Below, piece after piece: positions 46,822 through 54,336 of a DNA stretch of 54,336 nucleotides. Made by a program: the position numbers and the translations under genes. The stretch's first letter is position 1. Each line of letters opens with the position of its first letter. The notes beneath the pieces are model-generated. The model searched no databases and was not told where the DNA came from. It was given only the letters and a program-made list of their open reading frames with translations. Origin of the DNA: Pseudomonadota bacterium (GTDB lineage: Bacteria; Myxococcota_A; UBA796; GCA-2862545); the NCBI GenBank assembly GCA_947475315.1, contig CANJMY010000015.1, forward strand, positions 1 through 54,336. The letters are read 5' to 3'.

Positions 46822-48336
46822 CTACGGCGCCGTCGGGTGACAGTCCCACATGCGCGGCGCGTCCTCCTGCACCACCGTGCAGCCCTCGCCAAAGCCCTTG
46901 GGCGTGGGCGAGAACGCGACGAGCAGACCATTGGGCGGTGTACCGGTCCACTTCGGCATCACCACAAAGCGCGCGCCGTCCCAGTCGAAGCAGTGGTCGG
47001 TGCCGTCGGCGCAGCGGCTCTGTCCGTCGACCTGATCCCACGCGTGGTGTGACGCCGTCAGGTACAGCAGCATCTCGGTCGCCTGCGGGTACAAGATCAC
47101 GTCGCGGCCCGCGCGCACGTCGTCGTGCTGGTGCCAGGTGCGGAGGAACGCGTCCGGCCAGTGGCTGCGGTCGACCTCCGGCGCGCGCGTCCAGAACGCG
47201 ATCAGGCCGGTCGCCAAGACGGCCGCCGTCGTGATCCGCATCACGTCGCGACCGGGGCCCTTGGCCAGCGCGAACGGCGCCGCCGCGAGCGCCGCGGGCA
47301 GCGAGGTCAGCGTCATCATCACGATCGGCGATCGCACCAGGTGCAGCTGACCGAGCGTGAGCACGCTGAACAGCACCGAGCCCGCCCCCGCGAGCAGCAG
47401 GCGCTCGTGCGTGGTGAGGCGACGCTCGGCCATCGCGTAGGGCAGCAGCAGCGCCGCGAGCGCCAGCGCGAACAGGCCATGCTCCACCATGTAGAATTCG
47501 CCGCGCGAGATGCCGAAGCTGTCGATCACGGGCGCTGCGAGTGCGGCGGGTGAGGGCAGCTCCATGCTCGTCACGCCGAGGATGGTGTGCAGCACCGCGT
47601 GACCGTCGGGTCGTCGCAGACCCGGCGTGGCGAGCGACACCGCGAGCAGCGGCGACACCAACACAAACGCGGGCACGTAGAGCTTGGCGAGCGCGCGTGT
47701 GTCGGCCGACAGCGCGAGCACGGCGGCGAGCGCCAACGTCCACGGCAGCCCGAAGTAGTGCAGCTGCGGCAGCAGGATCGCCGTGGCGATCACCGCGCGC
47801 CGCGCGTGCACCGACGCGCGATCGTCGAGCAGGTGGAAGAGCGCCAGCAGGTGCAGCGCGCCCACCGCCTGCCACACGCCGTAGGGTCGGAACTCGGCGC
47901 TGTTGCGGATGGCGTCGGCGTGCACCGCGAGCAGACCCGCCGCGAGCAGTCCGGCCGTGTCCGATCCACGCGCCACGCGCCGCGTGACGAAGAAGGTGAG
48001 CGCCACCGCCGCCGTGCCCGCGATCACCGACAGCGCGCGCCCGAACCACAGGCTGTCCCAGCACTCGAAGGGCAGGTTGACGATCCACTTGAGCAGCGGC
48101 GGGTTCACGCCCACTTCGCTGTCGATCCACAGCGTCCACGCGCTGCCGTGGCGCAGGTCGCCGGCCTCTTCCGGGCTCACCCCGCGCAGCGCGTCGCGGG
48201 CGCGCAGGCCAAGCGCCGCCAGCGTGATCGCGGCGAGGGCGAGGCGTGCGGCCAGGCTGGGTGGGGGGATGGTTTCGGCGTCGTCCACAGGCGGCGCGTA
48301 TCCCGGCGCCCACGAGCCCGTGGGCCCCTGCGCCAC
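46822..48336 (-). CDS. GT39-like membrane glycosyltransferase
   Basis: 504 residues from GTG 48336. About ten hydrophobic helices, an early lumenal loop with WIDSEVGVNPPLLKWIVNL (Asp/Glu in the catalytic loop of PMT-type enzymes) and RPYGVWQAVGALHLLAL after helix 4. The C-terminal loop is soluble, with Cys pairs (SRCADGTDHCF, CTVVQE..CHPT). Such proteins transfer sugars from polyprenyl phosphate to envelope targets. Acceptor unknown. It is divergent to the ceramidase with only 48 bases between. Confidence 0.8.
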   Translation of the reverse strand: MAQGPTGSWAPGYAPPVDDAETIPPPSLAARLALAAITLAALGLRARDALRGVSPEEAGDLRHGSAWTLWIDSEVGVNPPLLKWIVNLPFECWDSLWFGRALSVIAGTAAVALTFFVTRRVARGSDTAGLLAAGLLAVHADAIRNSAEFRPYGVWQAVGALHLLALFHLLDDRASVHARRAVIATAILLPQLHYFGLPWTLALAAVLALSADTRALAKLYVPAFVLVSPLLAVSLATPGLRRPDGHAVLHTILGVTSMELPSPAALAAPVIDSFGISRGEFYMVEHGLFALALAALLLPYAMAERRLTTHERLLLAGAGSVLFSVLTLGQLHLVRSPIVMMTLTSLPAALAAAPFALAKGPGRDVMRITTAAVLATGLIAFWTRAPEVDRSHWPDAFLRTWHQHDDVRAGRDVILYPQATEMLLYLTASHHAWDQVDGQSRCADGTDHCFDWDGARFVVMPKWTGTPPNGLLVAFSPTPKGFGEGCTVVQEDAPRMWDCHPTAP

Positions 48337-48384
48337 GCGGTGCTACGGGGCGACGAGTGGAGACACCATGCGCGAGCCGCGCTC

Positions 48385-49140
48385 GTGAGCCAGGGCGTGT
48401 GGACCGGCGCACCCGCCGACGTGAACTGGTGCGAGCCCGACTTTGTCTGGACGCCCTGGGTGGCCGAGCCGCTCAACACGCTCTCGAGCCTGCCCATGGT
48501 GGCGCTCGGGCTGTACGGCGCGTGGCGCGTGTGGCGGTCGGACCTGGTGCAGGAGCGGCGCTTCCTGATCAACTACGTCGGCCTGGGCGTGGTGGGCGTG
48601 GGCTCGGCGGCCTTCCACGGCACGCTGCTGCGCTGGGCCCAGGCGCTCGACGAGCTGCCGATGGTCTGGCTGGGCCTGGTGGGCGTGTGGACGGTCTGGC
48701 AGCGCGCCCAGCCGCGCGGCACGGGCAAGGCGCTGGCGGTGGTCGCCCTGGTGTTCGCGGCCCTGTTCACGACGGCCTACCTGCAGGCGCCGGCGTTCTT
48801 CACGGTGTTCATCGCCACCTACGCGCTGTGCGCCGCCTACATGGTGCTGGCGGCCATTCGGTGGACCTACGTGAACCCGTCGCCGCCGGTGCTGCGTCGC
48901 GTGTTCGCGTGGAGCGCGCTGACCTACCTGGGCACGCTCGCGTTCTGCTGGATCCCCGAGCACGTGCTGCTGCCGTGCGACAGCCTGGTCCAGGCCATCC
49001 CGCTGCACGCGCTGTGGCACCTGGGCGCGGGCTTTGGGACCTACCTGTGGATCCTGTGGTCCATCCTGGACCGCCGCCGCGTGGAGGGCAGCGCGCTCGC
49101 GCTGGACGGCAAGCCCGTGCCGTTCGTCCAGCGGGCCTGA
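48385..49140 (+). CDS. Alkaline ceramidase (ACER/PF05875-type)
   Basis: 251 residues from GTG 48385, seven membrane helices. Family start NWCEPDFVWTPWVAEPLNTLSS matches the conserved W-C-E...N-T-x-S. Active-site residues line up with human ACER3: Ser74, His78, Asp89, His208 and His212 (ACER3 Ser77, His81, Asp92, His217, His221), so a Zn amidase that splits ceramide to sphingosine and fatty acid is likely. Its GTG lies in the GTGA overlap with a six-codon mini-ORF (ATG 48368, GGAG upstream), possibly a coupled leader. Ceramides are known in myxobacteria, which fits. Confidence 0.87.
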   Translation: MSQGVWTGAPADVNWCEPDFVWTPWVAEPLNTLSSLPMVALGLYGAWRVWRSDLVQERRFLINYVGLGVVGVGSAAFHGTLLRWAQALDELPMVWLGLVGVWTVWQRAQPRGTGKALAVVALVFAALFTTAYLQAPAFFTVFIATYALCAAYMVLAAIRWTYVNPSPPVLRRVFAWSALTYLGTLAFCWIPEHVLLPCDSLVQAIPLHALWHLGAGFGTYLWILWSILDRRRVEGSALALDGKPVPFVQRA

Positions 49141-49141
49141 G

Positions 49142-49939
49142 CTAGGGCTGCTCGGCGCAGTAGATCAGCACGTTCGAGCGGTCGCAGTACTGAAGGTAGC
49201 GGGCGATGAGGTCCGTGCCGGTCTCGTTGGCCAAGCCCACGTTCCCGAGCGTGTTGCCGCTGCCGTCGGTCCAGTTGGCGCAGTTGCTGGAGCTGGTCCA
49301 GTCTTGGGCCAGGCCCGTCCAGACCTCCGAATTGTGGGTCCCGATGCCCACCGTCACCGACGTGAAGATGCCCGCCGCGGTGGTGCTGCCGATCTGCGTG
49401 CCGTCCGGCCGGAAGTAGGTGGTGGAGGGCTGGAGCACCCAGTTCAGGTTCTCCGACGCGCCGCCGGTCACGCAGAGCGACGTGGTGCACGCGTGGCGCG
49501 TGTTGTCGTCGGCGAGCATGGCCTTGAACGTGCCGCTGCCCACCGGCTTGACCGGCGACGCATTGCAGCGCGCGTCGGCGCCGCTGACGCCGCCCAGGTT
49601 GCCCACGCTGCCCGCGTCCGTGACGAACAGGTAGAGGCCCGGCGCGGGCGGGTCGGTGTCGGGCAAGGGATCGGTGTCGGCGGGCGGGTCGGTGTCGGGC
49701 AGGGGATCGGTGTCGGCGGGCAGGTCCGTGTCCGGCGCGACGTCGGTGTCCTGCGGCACGGCGGTCTCGCCGGCCACGTCGGTGTCCTCGACGCCGAGCA
49801 CGTCCGTGTCGTCCACGGCGACCACGTCGGTGTCGTCACCCTTGTCGGAGCCCGGGTTGAACCCGGCGAGCGTCACGCAGCCCTGGGTGAGCGCGACGAC
49901 GGTCAGGGAGGACACGAACCGGAGCGAGCGAGCGGACAT
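49142..49939 (-). CDS. DTD-linker lipoprotein with DUF1554-like domain
   Basis: 265 residues from ATG 49939 (GTGAGGACC upstream). Lipobox TQGC (Cys21). Asp-Thr-Asp linker about 30-100, including a twofold repeat of DTDPLPDTDPPA. The domain after it, APGLYLFVTDAGSVGNLGGVSGADARCNAS and FKAMLADDNTRHA...DWTSSSNCANW, resembles DUF1554 modules found in Leptospira and myxobacterial surface proteins. The Cys count suggests two or three disulfides. It ends one base from the convergent ceramidase. Confidence 0.8.
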   Translation of the reverse strand: MSARSLRFVSSLTVVALTQGCVTLAGFNPGSDKGDDTDVVAVDDTDVLGVEDTDVAGETAVPQDTDVAPDTDLPADTDPLPDTDPPADTDPLPDTDPPAPGLYLFVTDAGSVGNLGGVSGADARCNASPVKPVGSGTFKAMLADDNTRHACTTSLCVTGGASENLNWVLQPSTTYFRPDGTQIGSTTAAGIFTSVTVGIGTHNSEVWTGLAQDWTSSSNCANWTDGSGNTLGNVGLANETGTDLIARYLQYCDRSNVLIYCAEQP

Positions 49940-50044
49940 GCGGTCCTCACGGGCGAGAGCGATGGATCCCGCGGGGACGCTTGTCCTAGCGAGGGGCCCG
50001 CGGGTGTGCACGCGCGGCCAGGCGACGCAGGGGCCGAACCGTAT

Positions 50045-51019
50045 TCACCGATCCAGCCCGAACTCGACCGCGATGTAGGGCATCAGCTCATCTGCGACGG
50101 GCAGATCGGCCAGGTTGGTCCACGCCAGGTTGGCGGTGGGCGACACCCACACGCCGTGGCCCAGGTCGAGCGGCACGCCCAGCGTGAGCCCCAGATCCTC
50201 ACGGTTGTCGTGCGAGTCCTGCGCGGCGGTGAACAGCTTGTGGCCAAAGCCCAGCGACAGGTCCAGGCCCGTGTCTCCCTTGATCGGCACGGTCCCGCCC
50301 ACCGCGGCGTGCAGGTACAGGTAGTTGTCCGACCAGAAGACCTTGGGCGCGCCTGCGTAGTACGACACCGCGCCCGACACCGACACCGGCCCGTCCCACG
50401 CGAACGCCACCGACGGCTCCAGGTAGGCGGTGAACGCGGTGCCGGTCTGCTCCTTTTGGGCGAACGGGAACAGGTAGGCCGCCGTGCCCAGGGACAGGGT
50501 GACGTCCTCGGGCAGCGTGAAGTCGTAGCCGAAGGTCAGGTCCTGTTCGTCGCCCAGCCCGCCCGCGATGTTCTCGAGGATGTTGTCGCCCAGCACTTGG
50601 TAGGCCGACCAGTACCCGAACGTGAAGCCGCCGGTGGTGTAGGACATGCCGACGTCGACCATGCCGTTTTGGTCGCGCAGCGAGTCCGTGGCGAACACGT
50701 TCGCGCCGCGCCACGGGTAGACCGACCAGAAGCCGACGTAGACGGAGACGCCGACGGGCTCGGGCTCGGCGGCGGCGGGCTCGGCAGGCGCCATCGGAGC
50801 GGCGGCGGGCTCGGCGGTCCGCGTCGGAGCGGCGTCCGTGGCGGCAGCCTGCGCGGCGGGCTCGGCGGTCCGCGTCGGAGCGGCGTCCGTGGCGGCAGCC
50901 TGCGTCGCCTGCGCGGCGGGCTCGTCAGCGCGGGCGTCGGTCGGCGCGAGGCCGAGCAGCGCGAACGACGCGACGAGCGCGAGGGGGCGTGGGGTCAGGA
51001 GGGCGGCGCGAGCGAGCAT
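50045..51019 (-). CDS. Outer-membrane protein (Gcw_chp/TorF-type)
   Basis: 324 residues from ATG 51019 (GGAG upstream). Sec signal ends at DARA-D. A linker at about 33-75 has a 17-residue direct repeat (QAAATDAAPTRTAEPAA), coded by a 51-bp repeat. The rest is a barrel with GVSVYVGFWSVYPWRGANVFATDS and strands to the last residues AVEFGLDR. The start of the barrel matches the TorF/Gcw_chp family of porin-like proteins. It lies in a minus-strand run with the membrane protein upstream. Confidence 0.78.
   Translation of the reverse strand: MLARAALLTPRPLALVASFALLGLAPTDARADEPAAQATQAAATDAAPTRTAEPAAQAAATDAAPTRTAEPAAAPMAPAEPAAAEPEPVGVSVYVGFWSVYPWRGANVFATDSLRDQNGMVDVGMSYTTGGFTFGYWSAYQVLGDNILENIAGGLGDEQDLTFGYDFTLPEDVTLSLGTAAYLFPFAQKEQTGTAFTAYLEPSVAFAWDGPVSVSGAVSYYAGAPKVFWSDNYLYLHAAVGGTVPIKGDTGLDLSLGFGHKLFTAAQDSHDNREDLGLTLGVPLDLGHGVWVSPTANLAWTNLADLPVADELMPYIAVEFGLDR
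50811..50912 (-). repeat. 51-bp direct repeat in the barrel protein's linker
   Basis: Two near-identical copies (tcggcggtccgcgtcggag... at 50811 and 50862), in frame, encode a 17-residue linker unit. Confidence 0.75.
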
Positions 51020-51104
51020 GCAGGCTCCAAGGAGGCGGCGCTCGGGACATACTCCCAGGCGATCGCCCTGATGGCTCACCCGATAAGCGAAACCCGTGCC
51101 GCCG

Positions 51105-52604
51105 TCAGTGAGGCGAGCGGCAGTCAAGCTGGACGGCTTCGCGGTACCACTGGCCGGTGGTCAGCTCGCCCACCTTGTCGCAGCGCGCGGCCCAGGCGTC
51201 GACGCAGGCCTGCTCGGCCGGGTCGTCGCTGCGCCAGAACATCACCCAGCCGTCGGCCTGCTTGGCGGCGCAGGCGAGGTCGGCGGCGCAGGTCAGGCAG
51301 CGGGTGGTGACCAGGCGATCGCGCAGCGGGCTCTCCATGGGGAACGCCACGCCGCGAAAGCCCGGCCATCCCTGGCGGTCCCAGGCCCACAGGATGTTGG
51401 TCTCCAGGCCGGGGATGTTGGTGAGGATGGGGCGCGTGTCTTCGTGCGTGCGCAGCGCCCACGGGGCGACCACGTCGTGGACGTCGCTCCACACCGGCGG
51501 CGCGTGGCCGGTGCCCGGCAGCAGCAGCGTGCCCCACAGGACCGGCACCGACGCCACGCCCGACACCAGCGGCCCGCGCATGCCGCCGATCGCCTCGCCC
51601 GCGCGGCGGAGCAGCGCCCAGGTCCCGCCTGCCGCGACCAGCGTCCACAGCGGCGTGACCAGGCCGACGTAGTAGCCGCCGTTCACGTGGCTGCCTGACG
51701 CGCCGCCGAGCACCGCCAGCGGCACGAGCGCGAGCGCCAGCAGCGTCAGGCGCGCCCAAGCCTCGCGCCACCGGGTGGCGGCCCAGGCCACGCCGACGCC
51801 CATCGGCAGCACCATCACGGTCGCGCGGCCCACGGGCCACTCGCTCCAGAACTCCGGGAGCACGTTCTGCCACTGGCTGACGCCGCCCGCGCTCGCGTGG
51901 ATCTCCGCGCCGTGCGTGAACACGTGGACCAGCCACAGCCCAGTCGCCGCCACCGCCGGCACGCTCGCCCAGCGCGCCGCGCGCGACTCGGGCCTGCGGT
52001 CGAGCCACAGCGCCGCGCTCATCGCCGCGCCCGCGATGACCATCAGGTACGACGACACAAAGCCCCAGCCGATCAGCAGGGCCGTCTCTACCGCGGCCCG
52101 CGCGCCGCGCGCCTGCCGGTCGGCGTGCAGCCAGCCGACCATGGCGAGCAGCACCAGCCCGGCCAAGTCCCAGTCGCCGATCTCCAGCACGGCGATTCGC
52201 CTGGGGATCTCCACCGCGAACCAGATCGCCGCCAGCGCGCCCACCGGTCGTCCCGCGATCCGCGCGCCCAGGATCAGCAGCGCGACCGTGTCGAGCACGG
52301 CCCACAGCGCGGGGACCAGGCGGACCACGGTCGGGTCGGAGGAGAAGCGCGCGGGGACGTTGAGCAGGTACGAGAGGAACGGGTGGTTCCAGTCGCCGAA
52401 CGGGACGAAGCGCGCGCAGGCGACGCGGATGATCTGCGCGTCGCGGTCGAGCGGGACGGGGAGGATTGGAGCGACCTGCTGGCAGGCCATGGCCACCGTG
52501 ATCGCGAGCATGACGGCCCAGGCCAGATCGGCGCGGCGTGAGGTCGCCGGGCGTAACGAGGCCAGGAGCAGCGCGAGCGGGAGGATCAGGGTGGCGGACG
52601 GCAT
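51105..52604 (-). CDS. GT39-like polytopic membrane protein
   Basis: 499 residues from ATG 52604. About eleven hydrophobic helices. The first long loop contains LDRDAQIIRVACARFVPFGDWNHPFLSYLLNVPARFSSDP, the loop style of PMT/ArnT-type transferases with Asp in the catalytic place. The soluble C-terminal loop has Cys (LVTTRCLTCAADLACAA, EQACVDAWAARCDKV). Similar in design to the membrane protein at 46.8-48.3 kb, though not a close copy. Likely a polyprenyl-linked sugar transferase of the envelope. Confidence 0.75.
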   Translation of the reverse strand: MPSATLILPLALLLASLRPATSRRADLAWAVMLAITVAMACQQVAPILPVPLDRDAQIIRVACARFVPFGDWNHPFLSYLLNVPARFSSDPTVVRLVPALWAVLDTVALLILGARIAGRPVGALAAIWFAVEIPRRIAVLEIGDWDLAGLVLLAMVGWLHADRQARGARAAVETALLIGWGFVSSYLMVIAGAAMSAALWLDRRPESRAARWASVPAVAATGLWLVHVFTHGAEIHASAGGVSQWQNVLPEFWSEWPVGRATVMVLPMGVGVAWAATRWREAWARLTLLALALVPLAVLGGASGSHVNGGYYVGLVTPLWTLVAAGGTWALLRRAGEAIGGMRGPLVSGVASVPVLWGTLLLPGTGHAPPVWSDVHDVVAPWALRTHEDTRPILTNIPGLETNILWAWDRQGWPGFRGVAFPMESPLRDRLVTTRCLTCAADLACAAKQADGWVMFWRSDDPAEQACVDAWAARCDKVGELTTGQWYREAVQLDCRSPH

Positions 52605-53066
52605 GGGCCCTCGGGTGGGGAGGGTATCCTGGGGGCGGGGCGCGATGTCGGTGATCCGGCGCGGGACCGCGTACGCCTGCGTCTGCGAGCAGCCCTCGAT
52701 ACACGAGATCGGGCCGGACAGGTCGCCGTGTAAGCCGGTCAGGTGCCCCGAGGCCCTCAGAGAGAGGGGCGGAGGCGTAGAGCCTGATCTCGCACCGCGG
52801 CTTGGCTGCCGGTGACTCCAAGCCAAACGTCAGCGACCGGGCGGAGTGGGGGACCGGCTACACGCGTCACCGACTCACCCGAGCGCCATGAGGTCGGGGG
52901 CGCTAGCGTCGTCCGCCTGTGTCGCGGTGGGTGAACGGCGCCTCTCGTGACGGACCGGAGATTGCAGTCGGCCAGCGTACTCGGCGCCGTCCGCGGGGCG
53001 ACCGCAACCCTCGAACAGAGTGCGACCTCTGCGCGGAGCCGCGCTTGGCTTGCTGTGGGTGGACCC
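52605..53066. other. Gap without supported gene
   Basis: 462 bases. A 56-codon plus-strand ORF (ATG 52645, stop 52813-52815, five Cys) follows a G-rich stretch but has no other support. Otherwise nothing recognisable. Confidence 0.4.
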
Positions 53067-53615
53067 CTAGAACGCGCTCAACGGACAGAGCGCAGCGAGT
53101 GCTCCCGGGGGCTGTCCTTGAAAGCCCGAGTAGCCGCGGAGCGCCGCGGTCACGCGCTGGGATGAGGTGCCGTGCCCGTCGGGGGTCCAGTAGGGGTCGC
53201 CGCCTTCGTTCCAATTCACGGCTGCGAACTCGCGCACGGACTCGGGCGGAAGTCCGGCGCCTCGCAGGAACACGCCTGCGAGACAGTCAGCCTGCAGCTC
53301 TGCCGCGGTGCCACTTCCCACGTTGCCTTGCACGATGTGGCCCCACTCGTGCGCAAGGATGCCAACCGCCGCCCAGTTGCCGTACCGTGACGCGACGCCG
53401 TCGAGCCAAGCCTGGTCGGCCCACACCACTCCGTGGTCCCGATCCGCGTAAGCGTTGCCTGTGCCGTCCGGCGCCCGGCAGAGCGAGACCGTCGTGCCCC
53501 AGAACCTCGACAGCGCATTGTAGTCGTTGGCGGCATGGGGAACCGGCCCGCAATCCGCGGCTGCAATGGACGGGGCGAGCGTGCAGACGAGCGCAGCAAC
53601 GAAGACGAATTTCAA
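53067..53615 (-). CDS. Exported neutral zinc metallopeptidase
   Basis: 182 residues, Sec signal ending at IAAA. The zinc motif is A-H-E-W-G-H (His89, Glu90, His93) and the third ligand region is ELQADCLAG (Glu106 or Asp110), the pattern of the YpfJ-like predicted metalloprotease group. It is shorter than YpfJ, lacking most of its N-terminal part. Four Cys suggest disulfides. Target unknown. Confidence 0.83.
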   Translation of the reverse strand: MKFVFVAALVCTLAPSIAAADCGPVPHAANDYNALSRFWGTTVSLCRAPDGTGNAYADRDHGVVWADQAWLDGVASRYGNWAAVGILAHEWGHIVQGNVGSGTAAELQADCLAGVFLRGAGLPPESVREFAAVNWNEGGDPYWTPDGHGTSSQRVTAALRGYSGFQGQPPGALAALCPLSAF

Positions 53616-53676
53616 AGCGGCGGCTCCAAGAATAGGGCTGGGCCGCGGTTAACCGGGGTGCAGCGCCCTTGGCCAA

Positions 53677-53713
53677 CGGGGAAGCGAAGGCCGTGCGTGG
53701 CCTTCGCTCCCCG
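53677..53713 (-). terminator. Hairpin terminator of the M43 protease gene
   Basis: cgggg-a-agcgaaggcc (53677-53692) pairs with ggccttcgctccccg (53699-53713) with a single bulged A and a 6-base loop, 8 bases past the stop on the minus strand. Confidence 0.6.
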
Positions 53714-53721
53714 AACGAACC

Positions 53722-54336
53722 CTACCGATACGTCGTCATCATCGTCGCCATCCGCGCCGTCTGACCCGCCGTAAACGTGAACATGCACGAGTCATCCGTG
53801 TAGTCCATGAAGTTCGTCGTCGGATCCGCGCCCGCGTCGCGCGTGCAGGTGTCGCGCCGGGTGGGGCAGCCGTAGGCCGCCGACTTCTCCTGGGGCGTGT
53901 CATTCACGTAGTCGTTGGTCTTGGAGCAGCCACCCTGGAACGTGTGGTACAGGCCGGCCCAGTGGCCGACCTCGTGGGTGGCGGTGTCGCCCAGGTTGTA
54001 GGGGGCCGCGGTGCCGCCGGGCAGGGACGAGTAGAGCAGGACCACGCCGTCCTTGGACGGGGCGCGCGAGTAGTCTGACGGGAAGGTGGCCCAGCCGAGC
54101 AGGCCGCCGCCGATGTTCGCCAGGTACAGGTTCAGGGACTCCTTGCCGCCCTTGCGGAGCGCGGCCTTGGCCTGCGTCTCGGCGGTGGAGCCGTACGCCA
54201 TGGTGTACCAGGTGTTGTTCACCGTCACGTCCGTGGAGACGAGCGAGAAGGACAGGCCCGTGGACAGGTAGGCGTTGTTCAGGACCGTCATCTGGTCCGT
54301 GATCTGCTGCTCGGTGACGGGGTTGGGGTTGGTGGT
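53722..54336 (-). CDS. Pappalysin-type (M43B) zinc metalloprotease, 5' end outside window
   Basis: Frame stays open past the internal ATG at 54291 to the right edge (residues [16 protein letters not shown] precede it), so the N-terminus, signal and propeptide are missing. The metzincin motif is [15 protein letters not shown], the HExxHxxGxxH zinc site; DYVNDTPQE and the Met-turn [11 protein letters not shown] follow as in M43B enzymes. Cys in [17 protein letters not shown] and DSCM match the family disulfides. Likely an exported protease with intact active site. Confidence 0.9.
   Translation of the reverse strand, partial: TTNPNPVTEQQITDQMTVLNNAYLSTGLSFSLVSTDVTVNNTWYTMAYGSTAETQAKAALRKGGKESLNLYLANIGGGLLGWATFPSDYSRAPSKDGVVLLYSSLPGGTAAPYNLGDTATHEVGHWAGLYHTFQGGCSKTNDYVNDTPQEKSAAYGCPTRRDTCTRDAGADPTTNFMDYTDDSCMFTFTAGQTARMATMMTTYR

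Noticed and set aside
52645-52815. 56-codon ORF with five Cys after a G-rich ribosome-site-like stretch
   Set aside because: No homology recognisable, overlaps no operon, and the gap is GC-rich enough for chance ORFs.

Overview
The window is GC-rich DNA (about 70 % or more by eye) from a bacterium that looks like a member of the Myxococcota (former Deltaproteobacteria). The evidence is indirect. There are many lipoproteins with a very short signal peptide and Cys at about residue 13-20. FG-GAP/MopE-type, kelch, von Willebrand A, discoidin-like and SUFU proteins are present, and so is a eukaryote-type alkaline ceramidase. No rRNA or tRNA was seen.

Layout. 1-11 kb is a cell-surface accessory region: an LRR-like lipoprotein cut by the left edge, an esterase, a subtilase, a UPF0114 membrane protein, a beta-solenoid lipoprotein, a truncated lipoprotein, a metallophosphoesterase-like lipoprotein and an alpha/beta hydrolase. 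Its gaps carry a dispersed repeat, called R1 here. 10.9-15.4 kb has a kelch lipoprotein diverging from pgeF, a TPR lipoprotein and a SUFU-domain protein. 15.4-20.5 kb is housekeeping: an acyl-CoA carboxylase beta subunit (propionyl type), then rpsP-khpA-rimM-trmD-rplS-yraN-rsmI in the order common in bacteria. 20.6-30.8 kb holds lipoproteins of unknown role, a DUF1214 protein, CpaB, an HNH endonuclease and an SPFH lipoprotein with a tiny membrane partner. 30.9-36.9 kb is an envelope block: an outer-membrane barrel diverging from a thioredoxin/outer-membrane-protein/discoidin-like run, then a vWA lipoprotein. 37-39.7 kb is a three-gene, ATGA-coupled minus-strand operon: a hydrolase-like protein without its nucleophile and two ArsA/Get3-like ATPases. 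39.8-45.7 kb is a one-carbon cluster: a FmdB-type zinc ribbon, folD, gcvT, gcvH, a fused gcvP and a small overlapping gene. 45.8-54.3 kb has a HAD phosphatase, two GT39-like membrane proteins, a ceramidase, a DUF1554-type lipoprotein, an outer-membrane protein and two zinc proteases, the last cut by the right edge.

How genes work together. FolD and the glycine cleavage proteins would pass one-carbon units from glycine to folate. The trmD block serves ribosome assembly and tRNA/rRNA methylation. The most unusual system is the coupled ATPase operon. The two ATPases carry complementary defects in their nucleotide-binding loops, which suggests a heterodimer with one working site, and the third protein keeps the Asp and His but not the nucleophile of an alpha/beta hydrolase. 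Other notable items are a KhpA whose RNA-binding GXXG loop has become DEDD, Asp-Thr-Asp linkers shared by unrelated lipoproteins, the R1 repeat family, and a lone Cys pair in an outer-membrane protein whose gene overlaps that of a thioredoxin.
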